NCBI RefSeq assembly: GCF_001653565.1
Contig: NZ_LYPB01000047.1
Location: 108,519 to 172,518 of the forward strand
Direction of reading: 5' to 3'
Origin: Paenibacillus oryzisoli
Lineage (GTDB): Bacteria > Bacillota > Bacilli > Paenibacillales > NBRC-103111
Length of the DNA: 64,000 bases
Positions 34,190-44,300 of this stretch are shown here, in pieces; position 1 is the first letter of the stretch; every line of letters starts with the position of its first letter. Position numbers and translations under genes: made by a program. The notes beneath the pieces are model-generated. The model saw only the letters and a list, made by a program, of their open reading frames with translations. It did no database searches and was not told where the DNA came from.

Positions 34190-37100
34190 GTGAGTACAGC
34201 GCTGCTGCTTGTCACTTGCGATACAGCTAATCGGGCATCCATCCCCCAGCCAGGCGGCGTTGTGTCTGCCGAAGCGCCAAGCGTCGTCACCTGCAACGGC
34301 AAGCCGCCAAGCGTCTCATACACAGCGCCGTAGACAGACTCGTTGACCGCTCTGACCCTGAAGTTGTACGCAGTACCCGGCAATAAGCCTGTGACTTGAA
34401 GCTGGTAAACATTCGAAGCAACCGTCGTCATTTTCTCGTCGTCACGATACACATTATAGCTTTCAGCAGGAATCGTGGTGGTTGCCCCTGTCCATTGCAG
34501 CAACGTCCCTGACTCCGTCGTATTAGAAGCGCTAAGCGCTGAATTGCCGGTAAAAGAAATCGGCCCAAACGCCTTCACTTCGTTGACGTTAATATCTCCA
34601 TCGACCTCATCGACCGTAAACTTGATGTATCTGGCATTAACCGGGGCCGGCAGCGTCAGGTGCTCGGCAATTTGCGTGATCGCCGGATTGCCGTACTTCC
34701 CTTGCGCGACCCGGTCGTCCGTCAAGATTTTCGTCCATTTTGCACTAGTCGGATCCTTGAAGGCGTCTCCGTCTGTCGCGTAGTAGAACGAAACCTTCTT
34801 CAGCTTGTTCTGATAGCTATAATACTCCAGTCTCTGAACCGGCGTTAAGGCCCCAATGTCCACCATCATCCAGGCCGTGGTTGAGCCTTTTAATGCCACC
34901 CATCGGGAACCATCGTTGTTATCCAGCGCTTTGCTCGCGCTGTAGCTGCTGGTATCATCGTTCCATACTCTCGGATACTGGACTTCCTTGTTATAGAGCA
35001 AATTGTCTGATCCGTGTTTGATACCGGCTGTTACCACCGACGCTTGGGCAGCTTGGGCGGATAACGCTCCTCTTCGAATCGCATAAATTTTCACGCCATA
35101 AGACGTGCCGGGAGACAAATCTTTAAGCTGATAGGAACTACCCGTGTATTCATCCGCCACGATGCGTTCGACGGCATCTGTGACCAGCGCCACTCGATAG
35201 CTCTGTGCGTCCGCAACAGGCTCCCATGCGACGTTAATCGTTTTATCCGCTGCATCCGTTACCGTGACCGATGCCGGAGGGCTCGGAATAATGGGGCTGC
35301 CGTCCGTATGCAGCACATGGGTTTCGCTTTCCGCCGACATGAGTGGTTTAAACGAATACGGATCGGTGTACACATTTCGGACGGATAAATTGTAGGCAGC
35401 TCCGGGATCCAAATTCGTAAACGTATAACTGTTGCCAATTACATTGTCCACAAGCACTTTGCCGTTATCATAGATGACAAAATGGTCCGAGGGCACCGGA
35501 TCCCAGGAAATCGTTGCTTGGGGGCCGCTTGTGTAGGCAATTTGAATTTTTTTCGCTTTTTGCGGAGCGTTATAGATTTCCAGTTCGGTGAGGCGAGGAG
35601 GGCCAGTCATCGTAAAAGTTGGAACGCCATTTGCCGTCCCTGCGCCATTGGCGCCTGAGCCATTCTCAAAATACAGCTTAATGTACCGAGACGTGTGCGT
35701 TGTACCCAGGTCAATCGTATACGTTTTATCCGCCGTATCTTCGCCCCCACTATTCGGGCCACTGTACGTAAAGTCTGGGCTTGCACTAAATGGTATCGTG
35801 CCAAGCGTGCTCTCCGTATGATCGGTTTCATCATCAGATACCCACATATTCATCGTTTTGAGCCGTGCTGTTTTCATAAACAGCTTGAGCTGACTGAACG
35901 ACATCTTCTTCCCGAGATCCACCACAACGGAGCCTTTTTTGGAGCTCTCCGTACCGATCCAGCTAAGTTCGCCTAAGGCAGAATTGTTGCTTTGCGGTAC
36001 TGCGGTTAAATTCGAATACACAACCGGATCGATTTGGACACCATCGACAAGTCGTTCAGCGTGCGCATTCGCCAGTTGCATGGCATTGCCGGAGGTAGCG
36101 CCAAAATTGTACGCCTGCTTGCCGTAAGCCAAATTCACGGGCGAAACGCCGGTAGCTGCTTTGTACAGCGTGATATCGGAGAGATAAATTTTGGCATCCC
36201 TCACATTCGGATTCGTTTTATCTGCTTTCCGGTAAATGCCCCATTTCGGGCGGTTGATCATGTTTGGAATTGCAGGATACGGTCCTTCGAACGTGTTGCC
36301 ATTATATTTGATTTCCGGTCTGCGCCAAATATCCAGCACGCGATCCGGATCGTTATATGACATCAGCACCTCGCCAGTCAGTGCGTCTTTCATCGTCATC
36401 GTAACCCAGCCGTATTCGGCATTCAAAATTTTCACCGTAATGTCCAACCATCTGTCTTTGATGTCGTTCAGCGGAACGCTTGCCAGCGTCTCCTGACCTG
36501 CATCCGTTCCGATATCGGCATAACGGAATTCGAGATTTTGCTTCGCCGAAGATGAGATCGTGAAGGTCAGAATCGGATTGCCGTCTTCCGAGCTCGAGAA
36601 ATCAGGGAAGTTCACTTTGTCGTGAAGCGGCAAATTTTGAACGCCTGCACCCAGCGAATTATAAGCTTTATACTGAAAAATATGGAAAAAGCCATCCGGC
36701 TTAGGGATATCTTTATCAATCTTGAGATTCCAATGATATGCGGTAATATCATTTTCAAGCCCAATACGATCCCGGCTTTCCTCCGGCGGTCTGATCTCAA
36801 TACGCTGGCGGTCGTCATTGCCTCCTGACCAAGTCCCTGTGGCGCTATTGTAAGTCGCATTATGCAAATAACAAGAGAGACAGTCGCTTCCGTTTACTTC
36901 CACTTTGAATACATCTTTGCCCAAAACAGTGTCATAGTAGTTGGCGACATGTCGCGCTGCTTCCTCGCCCATGATGGCGCGCGCCGTTTTCGTTGCGCCT
37001 TCCACCGGGTTGTCCGTGCCGAATGCTTCTCCAAAAACATCATAAGGCGATCGACTCGGATCTGCCTGAACGGTTACCGAATTGCCACCATGGCTAGCGA

Positions 37101-37242
37101 TAAAAGCCGGATCCAGAATATCTTGCTGCGTGGCTGCGGCAGCTTTCGAAAGCATGGCGTCTGGCAAGGGAGCCAGTTCCAGCATAAGCGCTAGTGCAAG
37201 GCCAACAGAAATGATTTTCCGTTTTTGTTTTGCTGTGATCAT
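34159..37242 (-). CDS. Secreted multidomain protein with lyase-like jelly-roll, discoidin and FN3 domains (frameshifted end)
   Basis: About 1,027 readable residues with a signal peptide (cleavage after about residue 36). Domains in order: jelly-roll module (about 55-365, motifs DDRQRIEIRP, FFHIFQYK and RPKWGIYRK), a discoidin-like sugar-binding domain (about 370-560), FN3 (565-655), FN3 (665-745), a second discoidin-like domain (750-905), FN3 (910-995) and the start of a further FN3 that ends at a premature stop after a frameshift. The module resembles one of those in the 2,881-residue protein. If intact, the protein would have been wall-attached by SLH repeats; as read, it is truncated and would be released. 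Start ATG 37242 follows AAGGAG by nine bases. Lyase function is inferred from fold resemblance only. Confidence 0.75.
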   Translation of the reverse strand: MITAKQKRKIISVGLALALMLELAPLPDAMLSKAAAATQQDILDPAFIASHGGNSVTVQADPSRSPYDVFGEAFGTDNPVEGATKTARAIMGEEAARHVANYYDTVLGKDVFKVEVNGSDCLSCYLHNATYNSATGTWSGGNDDRQRIEIRPPEESRDRIGLENDITAYHWNLKIDKDIPKPDGFFHIFQYKAYNSLGAGVQNLPLHDKVNFPDFSSSEDGNPILTFTISSSAKQNLEFRYADIGTDAGQETLASVPLNDIKDRWLDITVKILNAEYGWVTMTMKDALTGEVLMSYNDPDRVLDIWRRPEIKYNGNTFEGPYPAIPNMINRPKWGIYRKADKTNPNVRDAKIYLSDITLYKAATGVSPVNLAYGKQAYNFGATSGNAMQLANAHAERLVDGVQIDPVVYSNLTAVPQSNNSALGELSWIGTESSKKGSVVVDLGKKMSFSQLKLFMKTARLKTMNMWVSDDETDHTESTLGTIPFSASPDFTYSGPNSGGEDTADKTYTIDLGTTHTSRYIKLYFENGSGANGAGTANGVPTFTMTGPPRLTELEIYNAPQKAKKIQIAYTSGPQATISWDPVPSDHFVIYDNGKVLVDNVIGNSYTFTNLDPGAAYNLSVRNVYTDPYSFKPLMSAESETHVLHTDGSPIIPSPPASVTVTDAADKTINVAWEPVADAQSYRVALVTDAVERIVADEYTGSSYQLKDLSPGTSYGVKIYAIRRGALSAQAAQASVVTAGIKHGSDNLLYNKEVQYPRVWNDDTSSYSASKALDNNDGSRWVALKGSTTAWMMVDIGALTPVQRLEYYSYQNKLKKVSFYYATDGDAFKDPTSAKWTKILTDDRVAQGKYGNPAITQIAEHLTLPAPVNARYIKFTVDEVDGDINVNEVKAFGPISFTGNSALSASNTTESGTLLQWTGATTTIPAESYNVYRDDEKMTTVASNVYQLQVTGLLPGTAYNFRVRAVNESVYGAVYETLGGLPLQVTTLGASADTTPPGWGMDARLAVSQVTSSSAVLTWTGQPITSV

Positions 37243-37283
37243 AGATAGTTGCTCCTTCCACTCCAAGGACGATACATGAAGAT

Positions 37284-37314
37284 AAACGGGCGTTCACAGG
37301 TGTGAACGCCGTTT
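37284..37314 (-). terminator. Hairpin after the 267-residue jelly-roll gene
   Basis: AAACGG-CGTTCACA pairs with TGTGAACGCCCGTTT around a two-base loop. The following tail (ATCTTC) is weakly T-rich. It separates two paralogous secreted-protein genes. Confidence 0.6.
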
Positions 37315-37339
37315 AATCACACTTCAGCTACCCCCTGAT

Positions 37340-38143
37340 TTACTTCGTAATTTGAATGTTAGCGAATTGAATTTTCGCTTCCGGCATGTTGTCATAAATT
37401 TTGCGGTAAATGCCCCACTTCGGCCGATTAATGGTAGCTCCCTCCCGCCAGTTATCCTTGGTTCCGCTGTAGGACATAAGCACGGTGCCATCCAATTTCT
37501 TCAGTGTCATGTTGATGGAACCGCTATCTGTATGCTTGACGGTGACGGATGCTTCCACCCACTGGCCGTCAATATTGGAGAAAGCTGTCTGCGCTAAGGT
37601 CTCCACTTGGTCCATCGTGGCGCCAATGGGACTATGTCGGAATTTGAGATAGCCCCCCTCCAAAGAGAAGGTCAAAATCGGTGCACCATCATCCCCGTCT
37701 TGCGCCTTCAATTGGAAGATATGATGAAAGTTGCCTGATGGCGGCATTGGATAAGGGCTCACGGCTCTGAACTGCCACTTGTAGGTTGTGGTCTCCCCTT
37801 GGCTTGCCTTCACATTACTTGGAGAGCTCTTGTAGGCTTTCATTTCAACCCGCTGGCGATCTGTATTGCTGCCGTCCAAAGCTGCCGTGTCTGAAGCGGT
37901 CCCGACCTTAATCTGCAAAACATTGCCGACATACGTAGAAGTCGATTCATACAAATGTCCAGAATCGGTAGGTCCGTCTACAGGATCGGATCCCAGATAT
38001 TGCTGTAATATCGCCAAAGCACTTAATCCTGTGTTCGGCCCATCGGAATTAATCGTTACTGTAGAAGCATAAACCGTCGCTGCAATGACGAATGAACTGA
38101 CAAGCGTGGTGCTCAGCGTGATCAACTTTAGACTTTTTTTCAT
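37340..38143 (-). CDS. Secreted single-domain jelly-roll protein, putative polysaccharide lyase
   Basis: 267 residues: signal peptide (about 1-27) followed by one jelly-roll module with all family marks seen in its neighbours: DRQRVEMK (near 98), NFHHIFQLKAQ (near 145), PKWGIYRKIY (near 240). The order of an Arg/Glu-rich strand, a His/Gln strand and a Trp/Tyr-rich strand parallels the active-site strands of concanavalin-type lyases (alginate, glucuronan or heparin lyases), but residues differ and no exact family can be named. It lacks anchor or binding domains, so it is probably released into the medium. ATG 38143 follows GGAGGG. A cre site lies about 75-90 bases upstream. Confidence 0.8.
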   Translation of the reverse strand: MKKSLKLITLSTTLVSSFVIAATVYASTVTINSDGPNTGLSALAILQQYLGSDPVDGPTDSGHLYESTSTYVGNVLQIKVGTASDTAALDGSNTDRQRVEMKAYKSSPSNVKASQGETTTYKWQFRAVSPYPMPPSGNFHHIFQLKAQDGDDGAPILTFSLEGGYLKFRHSPIGATMDQVETLAQTAFSNIDGQWVEASVTVKHTDSGSINMTLKKLDGTVLMSYSGTKDNWREGATINRPKWGIYRKIYDNMPEAKIQFANIQITK

Positions 38144-38216
38144 TATCTTCCCTCCAAATGAATAGTCAGATAGAAAATAAGACATACAATCGCCGGAACG
38201 TCTTCCGACCACAAGT

Positions 38217-38231
38217 CGCAAGCGCTTACAA
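38217..38231 (-). promoter_or_regulatory. cre-like site before the single-domain jelly-roll gene
   Basis: TTGTAAGCGCTTGCG on the minus strand matches WTGNAANCGNWNNCW at all but the last position and keeps the palindromic core TGTAAGCGCTT of strong sites. It sits 74 bases upstream of the start at 38143. Confidence 0.65.
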
Positions 38232-38321
38232 TGTAATCTTACGATAGTAATTGAAATTGGAATATGTGGTATTTTATGGTTTGCTGTGTTTTATTTAAAA
38301 ATCCCTTGCTTTTGCGGCACT

Positions 38322-38351
38322 GAAAAGACCGCCAAGCAAGCTTGGCGGTCT
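38322..38351 (-). terminator. Terminator of the 2,881-residue surface protein gene
   Basis: AGACCGCCAAG pairs perfectly with CTTGGCGGTCT around a four-base CTTG-type loop, followed by TTTTC on the minus strand, ten bases after the stop codon. Confidence 0.85.
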
Positions 38352-38360
38352 AGAAGTAAA

Positions 38361-41300
38361 TCAGTTTATAAATTGCAAGGATTCCAGCATGCGCTTCAGG
38401 ATCGTAGCTGCTTGAGCCCTCGTCGCAAGCTCATTCGCAGCGAAGGTGTTATCCGAAATGCCTTGAATGAGACCCGCAGCCAGCGCTTGCGAGACTGCTG
38501 TCCTCGACCAGTCACCGATTTCCTTACGGTCGGCGAACCGATTCAATAATGTGTTGTCGACCTTGACTTCTTGGCCGCCAACTTTCATCGCCCGCATCAT
38601 CATCGCTACCATCTGCTCACGGGTGATATTCGTATTCGGCATAAAGCTGCCGTCTTCGTAACCGTCGATTAATCCGGCTTTCTTTGCGGTGTCTACGGCT
38701 CCGGCGAACCAGTCGCTCGATTGTACATCGTTGAATCCACCCGTCTTCGCTTCAACCAACCCAAGGGAACGAACCAGCATCGCTGCGAATTCAGCCCTTG
38801 TAACCTGACTTTCCGGCACAAATCCGGTGTCAGTCTTACCGTCTACAATCCATTTGTTCGCCAACAGTTCGACATCCGCTTTCGCCCAATGTCCTTGCAA
38901 ATCCGCAAATGATTTATTGGATTGGATGACGGTGTATGTGCTGTTGTGCGGCGAACGAATCGTAATTTCGGCAATACCGTTATTCGTTGTGATGAGTGAC
39001 GGCACAAAGTGGATCTGATTGTTCGCATCAACCCAGACCGCCGTTACCTTGCTCGGGTCAACGGTCATTGTGCCCAGACGTATCGTACGATTGACATAAA
39101 CGCCACCGAAATCTGTTATTTCTGTCCCATTGACCGAAACCGCAAATGCGATAGGGTTCGAAATTAATTGTTCCGAGTTCAAGCTAGTCACCGCTGCTTC
39201 AACTTCATCTCCCGTTTTACCGGATAATTTCGAAATTGTGATGCTTACGGTTGAATCTTTGGGAATGTTCGTAAACAGACTGGCTGGCAACTCATAGTTT
39301 ACGCCATTCGCTTGAATCTGAATAACTGCGCTGCTTTGATTGCCGATCGCATTCCGAATTGCATTGCCCGGCAGTCCCACGTTCACAGTGGAATCACTGC
39401 CTCTCACATCGATCTTGACGATTGGATTTGCCAATGCGCTCTCCAGCTTAGCCGCATCCACAATGATGTTCGTTACCATTACTCCATCGCTCGTTGTTTC
39501 TTTCGTTACTTTCGCATCTTTCTCCAGATCGATGTCGCCGTTATGAGTGGTTGAACCCGAAACAGGCGGTGTTATGTTGCCAGGGGTCGTTCCCTGACCC
39601 GGATTGGAGTTGGAAGATGAATCATCATGCCAGGTTCTGAAACTGACTATCGGTCCGTAATCGCTCCGGATTCCATCCGAGTCAACCGCCTGGATCGTAA
39701 ATGAATATTGTTTATCCGGCGTCAAGCCTGTTAATGAATACGTGAGCACATTGCCTGCCGACGCATATTCCGTATACACGTCGCCAATTTTGCTATAAAT
39801 CGTATAGCTGGCTATTCCTCTACTTGCTTCCGCTGCAGTCCATTGTAACGTCGCCGTTCTTTCTCCCACATTAGTAACGGTCAAACTGGCTTGACTTGGC
39901 CATGCAGGCGGTGTAACCGTACCTGATCCTGTGACCGTAACCGTTGCCTCCCCCTTCAAGGAAGTACCCGAGACCGTACCCAATACATGGAATGTACCTG
40001 CCGATGCATATTGAGAGGCATCGATGGTATCCCAAGTTACATCCAGCTGTTGGACCGAGTTATCGCTGTAAACCGCTGTGACGACCGTCGGCAATACAGG
40101 CTCCGTTCCAGCTGTGGTCAGGATGCTAACCGGCATAATGCTCACAAGGTAACGCTCTGGTATGTCCGCATTCGTAACTGTAATGTTGGCCAGTGCCTTA
40201 AGCATTGAGCCAATAACAGTTCCTTGCACGTTGAAGCTGCCTACGGAAGCATATTGGGATGCGTCGATGTGATCCCAAGTTACACCCAGCTGTTGCGACG
40301 AGTTGTCACTGTAAACCGCTGTAATTACCGCCGGCAATTCAGGCGCTATTCCTGTCTTGGTCATGATGTTGATCTGTGAAATGCTCACAATAACAGGGAC
40401 TTCTGAATCAATAACCGTAACTGTACTCTCGGCGGTAAATCTGCCAATTGTTGCGGTGATCATCGCTTGGCCTGCCCCTACGCCCGTAACTGTGCCTTGC
40501 TCGTCAACCGTTGCAACAGCAGGATTGCTTGATTGCCAGGTTACTGTCTTATTCGTTGCATGAGCCGGCAATACGAATGCTACTAATTGCTCGGATGCGC
40601 CTTGGTTGATGGTCAAGCTGCTCTTGTTCAGTGCTAATGACTCCACAAAAATCGGTTGACCCGCACTATCCAGTGGCACAAGTTGAATAAAGGAGAATGT
40701 AGCAGTTCGACCGCTGCCTGTCGCCCCCGTCACCGTAAACTTGAACGCATGGTCGCCAGCCGTTGCAAAGGCGATCTGGCCAAGATCCTGAATCGGATAG
40801 GACTGTGCAGTTGCATACTCGTCTACCGGATTGCCTTGGTTCACACCGTCAACGGATAACTGCAAAGTTGCACGATTATTGTTGGTTTTGTAGCCAAACA
40901 GCACCTGATTTGTGCCTGCCGGGATGTCGCTCAGCGTGAATGTCACATCATCGCCCACCGCTGTAGTCCCGTTCAGCTGCGCATATCCCGTCACACTTGC
41001 AGGCCATTCTGCCTGGGATCCGGCACCACTGGCGCTAGATAATGGCACAGATGAATTTTTCGTATACGGATTATTCTGCAGTGGGAATGTCACTGGCTCC
41101 CCGCCAGGCAAAACAAATAATAAAGTATACGTTTTTTGGACGTTCTCATCACGATTGCTGACTACTGAAATCGTTACTGGATCCGTCTTGTAATTAGCAG
41201 GATATACGATTTCTTTCACAGTGAAACCTTGAGCCGCTTCCGCTGTTACGGACGGCAATGTAGCCATCGTTGGATTCAGATTGTACCTGTAGCTGGTCTC

Positions 41301-44300
41301 ATCCGGCGAGAATCCCGGGATGTCCATGCCGCCCACCTTCAAGTTGATCAGTTTCGGACCATTGTCCGGTTGAACTTGCGCATCAGCCAGTAAGGACGGC
41401 GCTGAGATCATAGACTTGCGAGAATACGGGTCTGTTCCCTTCGACTTTACGGCGACTTTGGATATATCGATCACATTGCTCGGCAACGTATAGCTTGTGG
41501 TACCTGTCGGTAAGTCAGCAAGTAACACCGTGCCATTGTAAACCGTAAAACCTTGGCTTGCAGGATTGGCATCCCAGCTTACCATTTTAGTTGAGCCACT
41601 GGTTTCAACCTTAAGATTCTGCGGAGAAGTCGGTGCATTAAACACTTGAACTTGTGTCAGGCGCGGAGGGCCTGTCAAATCCGTGCCTGTATTGCCGCCG
41701 GATGCATTCTCTACCGTTACTTTGATATATCTGGCATGATACGTCTTGCCGAGATCAATCGGATAGGAGCTGTCCGCCGAATCGGCGCCTCCGTTCGTAT
41801 TGCCTGTCGCAAACGTGTAGCCGTCATCCGTGCGTTTATCGACCTGGGTAAAGGTCATGGCGTCAAACTCAGCCGCCGAAGCATGGTTTCCGGCATCAGC
41901 GGATACATAGACGGTTGCGCCTTTTAACCGAGTGGATTGTGCAAAAAGTCTAATTTGGCTGAAATCCATGGCCTGGCCAAGATCGATGACGAAACTGCCT
42001 TTTCTCGCTCCGTCAGTGCCCAACCATGAATAATTGCCAATTTGGCTCAGACTGGTAACGTTGGTTACAGGCCACTTGGTCGGATCTTGCAGCACGCCGT
42101 TCGTCAGTTTGTTGGCATTGCCGTATCCATTTGCCCCGGCAGCTTCCAGTTGGATCGCGTTGGCGCCTGTTGCAGGACCTACGTTATACGCTTTTTTATT
42201 CAGTGCGAGGTTTACAGCCGACACCCCTGTCGCCACCTTGCTGATGGTGATGTCGGAAAGCTGAAGCTCAGCGTCATAGGCAGAATTTGTGCCACCATTG
42301 GAGCTGCGGTAAATCCCCCACTTCGGACGCAAATACTGATCGAAAGTAGCTGGATACTCAGACTCAAAAGTAGTACTTTTTTGCGGTCTTCTCCATAAGT
42401 CCTTTACCCCGTCAGTTGCGCCAGAGTTCGTAAACACTTGATACACATCCGGGCTGTCGTAGGTGTATACTTTACCGGTTACAGTATCCGTGATTTTAAT
42501 CGTCAGCCATCCGGTATCTGAAATGAGCGCATTCAGCTCCACTTTAATCCAGTGGCCGTCGATTTCCTTTAACGGAATTGTCAACAGGTTCTTATCGCCA
42601 TCGAATCGGTTATGATTCACAACAAGGTTCCTGGTGGTCGTTCCGGAAATCGACATTGCGAGAATATAGGCACCGTTCTCATCGCTGGTGTTACCGTCCG
42701 GCAACGTATTGGTTGCTTGGGCATTCGTCGCTTTCAATTGGAAAATATGCCGGAAGCCCGATTGATTCCACTGGTTGCCATCAGGAATATTCCACATCCA
42801 TCCATAGTTCACCAGATCGCCTTCATAGGCGGTAAAGTCATGGGTCGAATCTTCGCTTGGGCGAATTTCAACTCGCTGTCTGTCATTGATAGCTGCACCA
42901 CCAACAACATAACCTAAATCCCGGTCAAAAACCCCCTTGTGGCCGTACTCCCCATCGCGAACCTTATCCGCAAATTCATTATTTACACCTCTGCCGTATT
43001 CAAACACTTTGAACACATTTTTTTGCAGGATGCTGTCCCACACGCTCTGGACATGGTCGTCGGCCGCAGTCGCCCGGGGCTGATCGCCGTAAAATTCGTG
43101 GTAAGCGTCTCTGATCCGCTTAGTTACGCCTTCTACCGGTTCATCGGTACCCATGGCTCCACCCAAAACGTTATACGGCGATACACCTTCAATCGCGTTC
43201 ATCTTAATCGTCTTGTCATTCATGCCATAACCACGAGCTGTTACGTCCAAGGCATAGATGGACGGGTCACCGTTGTTGAAATTAAACGCAAATTCGTTTG
43301 TGCCTAGTGGCAGCTTGGCAAGATACGCGAGTGTAAATGTAACCGTGCCACCGGATAACGTGTAATCCACATTCGGACGAAGCGAAGTAGCGCCTTTGGT
43401 GATGCTCGCGAGCGTCTGCCCGTTAGCAAGGCTAATGCTCGTAGATTTGGGTGCAACCTGATCCCATGTACTGTAGGTATCCTTAGCAGGTACCAACGCT
43501 GTCGTATTCGTTGCTGGTGTTTTACCGTAAATTTTCAAGCCGGACAGCCCCATCATCGCGTTGTTATCATCCATGCGATTATCCCGTGGGCCAACCAGCA
43601 CCATGTTCACCATCACATAACGGGCTGTAAACGGGTAAAGGAATGTCTTGTTGTCATAACCCCAGTTTTGTCCGTTGTAAGTGACATAAGACCACATGCC
43701 TTCCGTCTCCGTACCGCCGGCGAGTGACCAGCCATGTGCCTTCCAGTCATAATTGTCGGCCGCATCCGAAGGCGTGGGAGCACTTGCCCAAGACGCAGGA
43801 TTATTGGAGTAATAGATCTCAAATCTTTTCGCATTCTTTTGAATATTCGCGATCGTATTAGGAATTTCAAGATGCAGTTTATCAATCGTTTTGGGCTCGC
43901 CTAAGTCAAGGGTTAAGGCCAGTGAAGATGGCGAATAGTTGCTCTTATAGGCATTTGAACTTAGATTACGCCAATAACCGCTGCCCGCCGATCGTAAAGC
44001 ATCTACGCCTGAATGGTCAGAAGCTTCCGAGCTTACCTTGAGATTAACACCCGCTTGCGGTGTGAAACGAGTTGGATCCAGTAAGTTGACAGAACCTGTT
44101 GCCGTTGGAATATCCGCAGCATCCATGACCGTAACCGTGCAAGTTTTACTCAAGCTTCCAATGGTTACAGTGATCACGGCCGTACCTGCCTTTTTACCTG
44201 TTACAAGTCCATTTTGATTAACAGTTGCCACGGAAGCATCGCTGGATGTCCAAGTTAACGTCTTATTCGGTGCTTCATCAGGCGATGCTTCGGCTTGAAG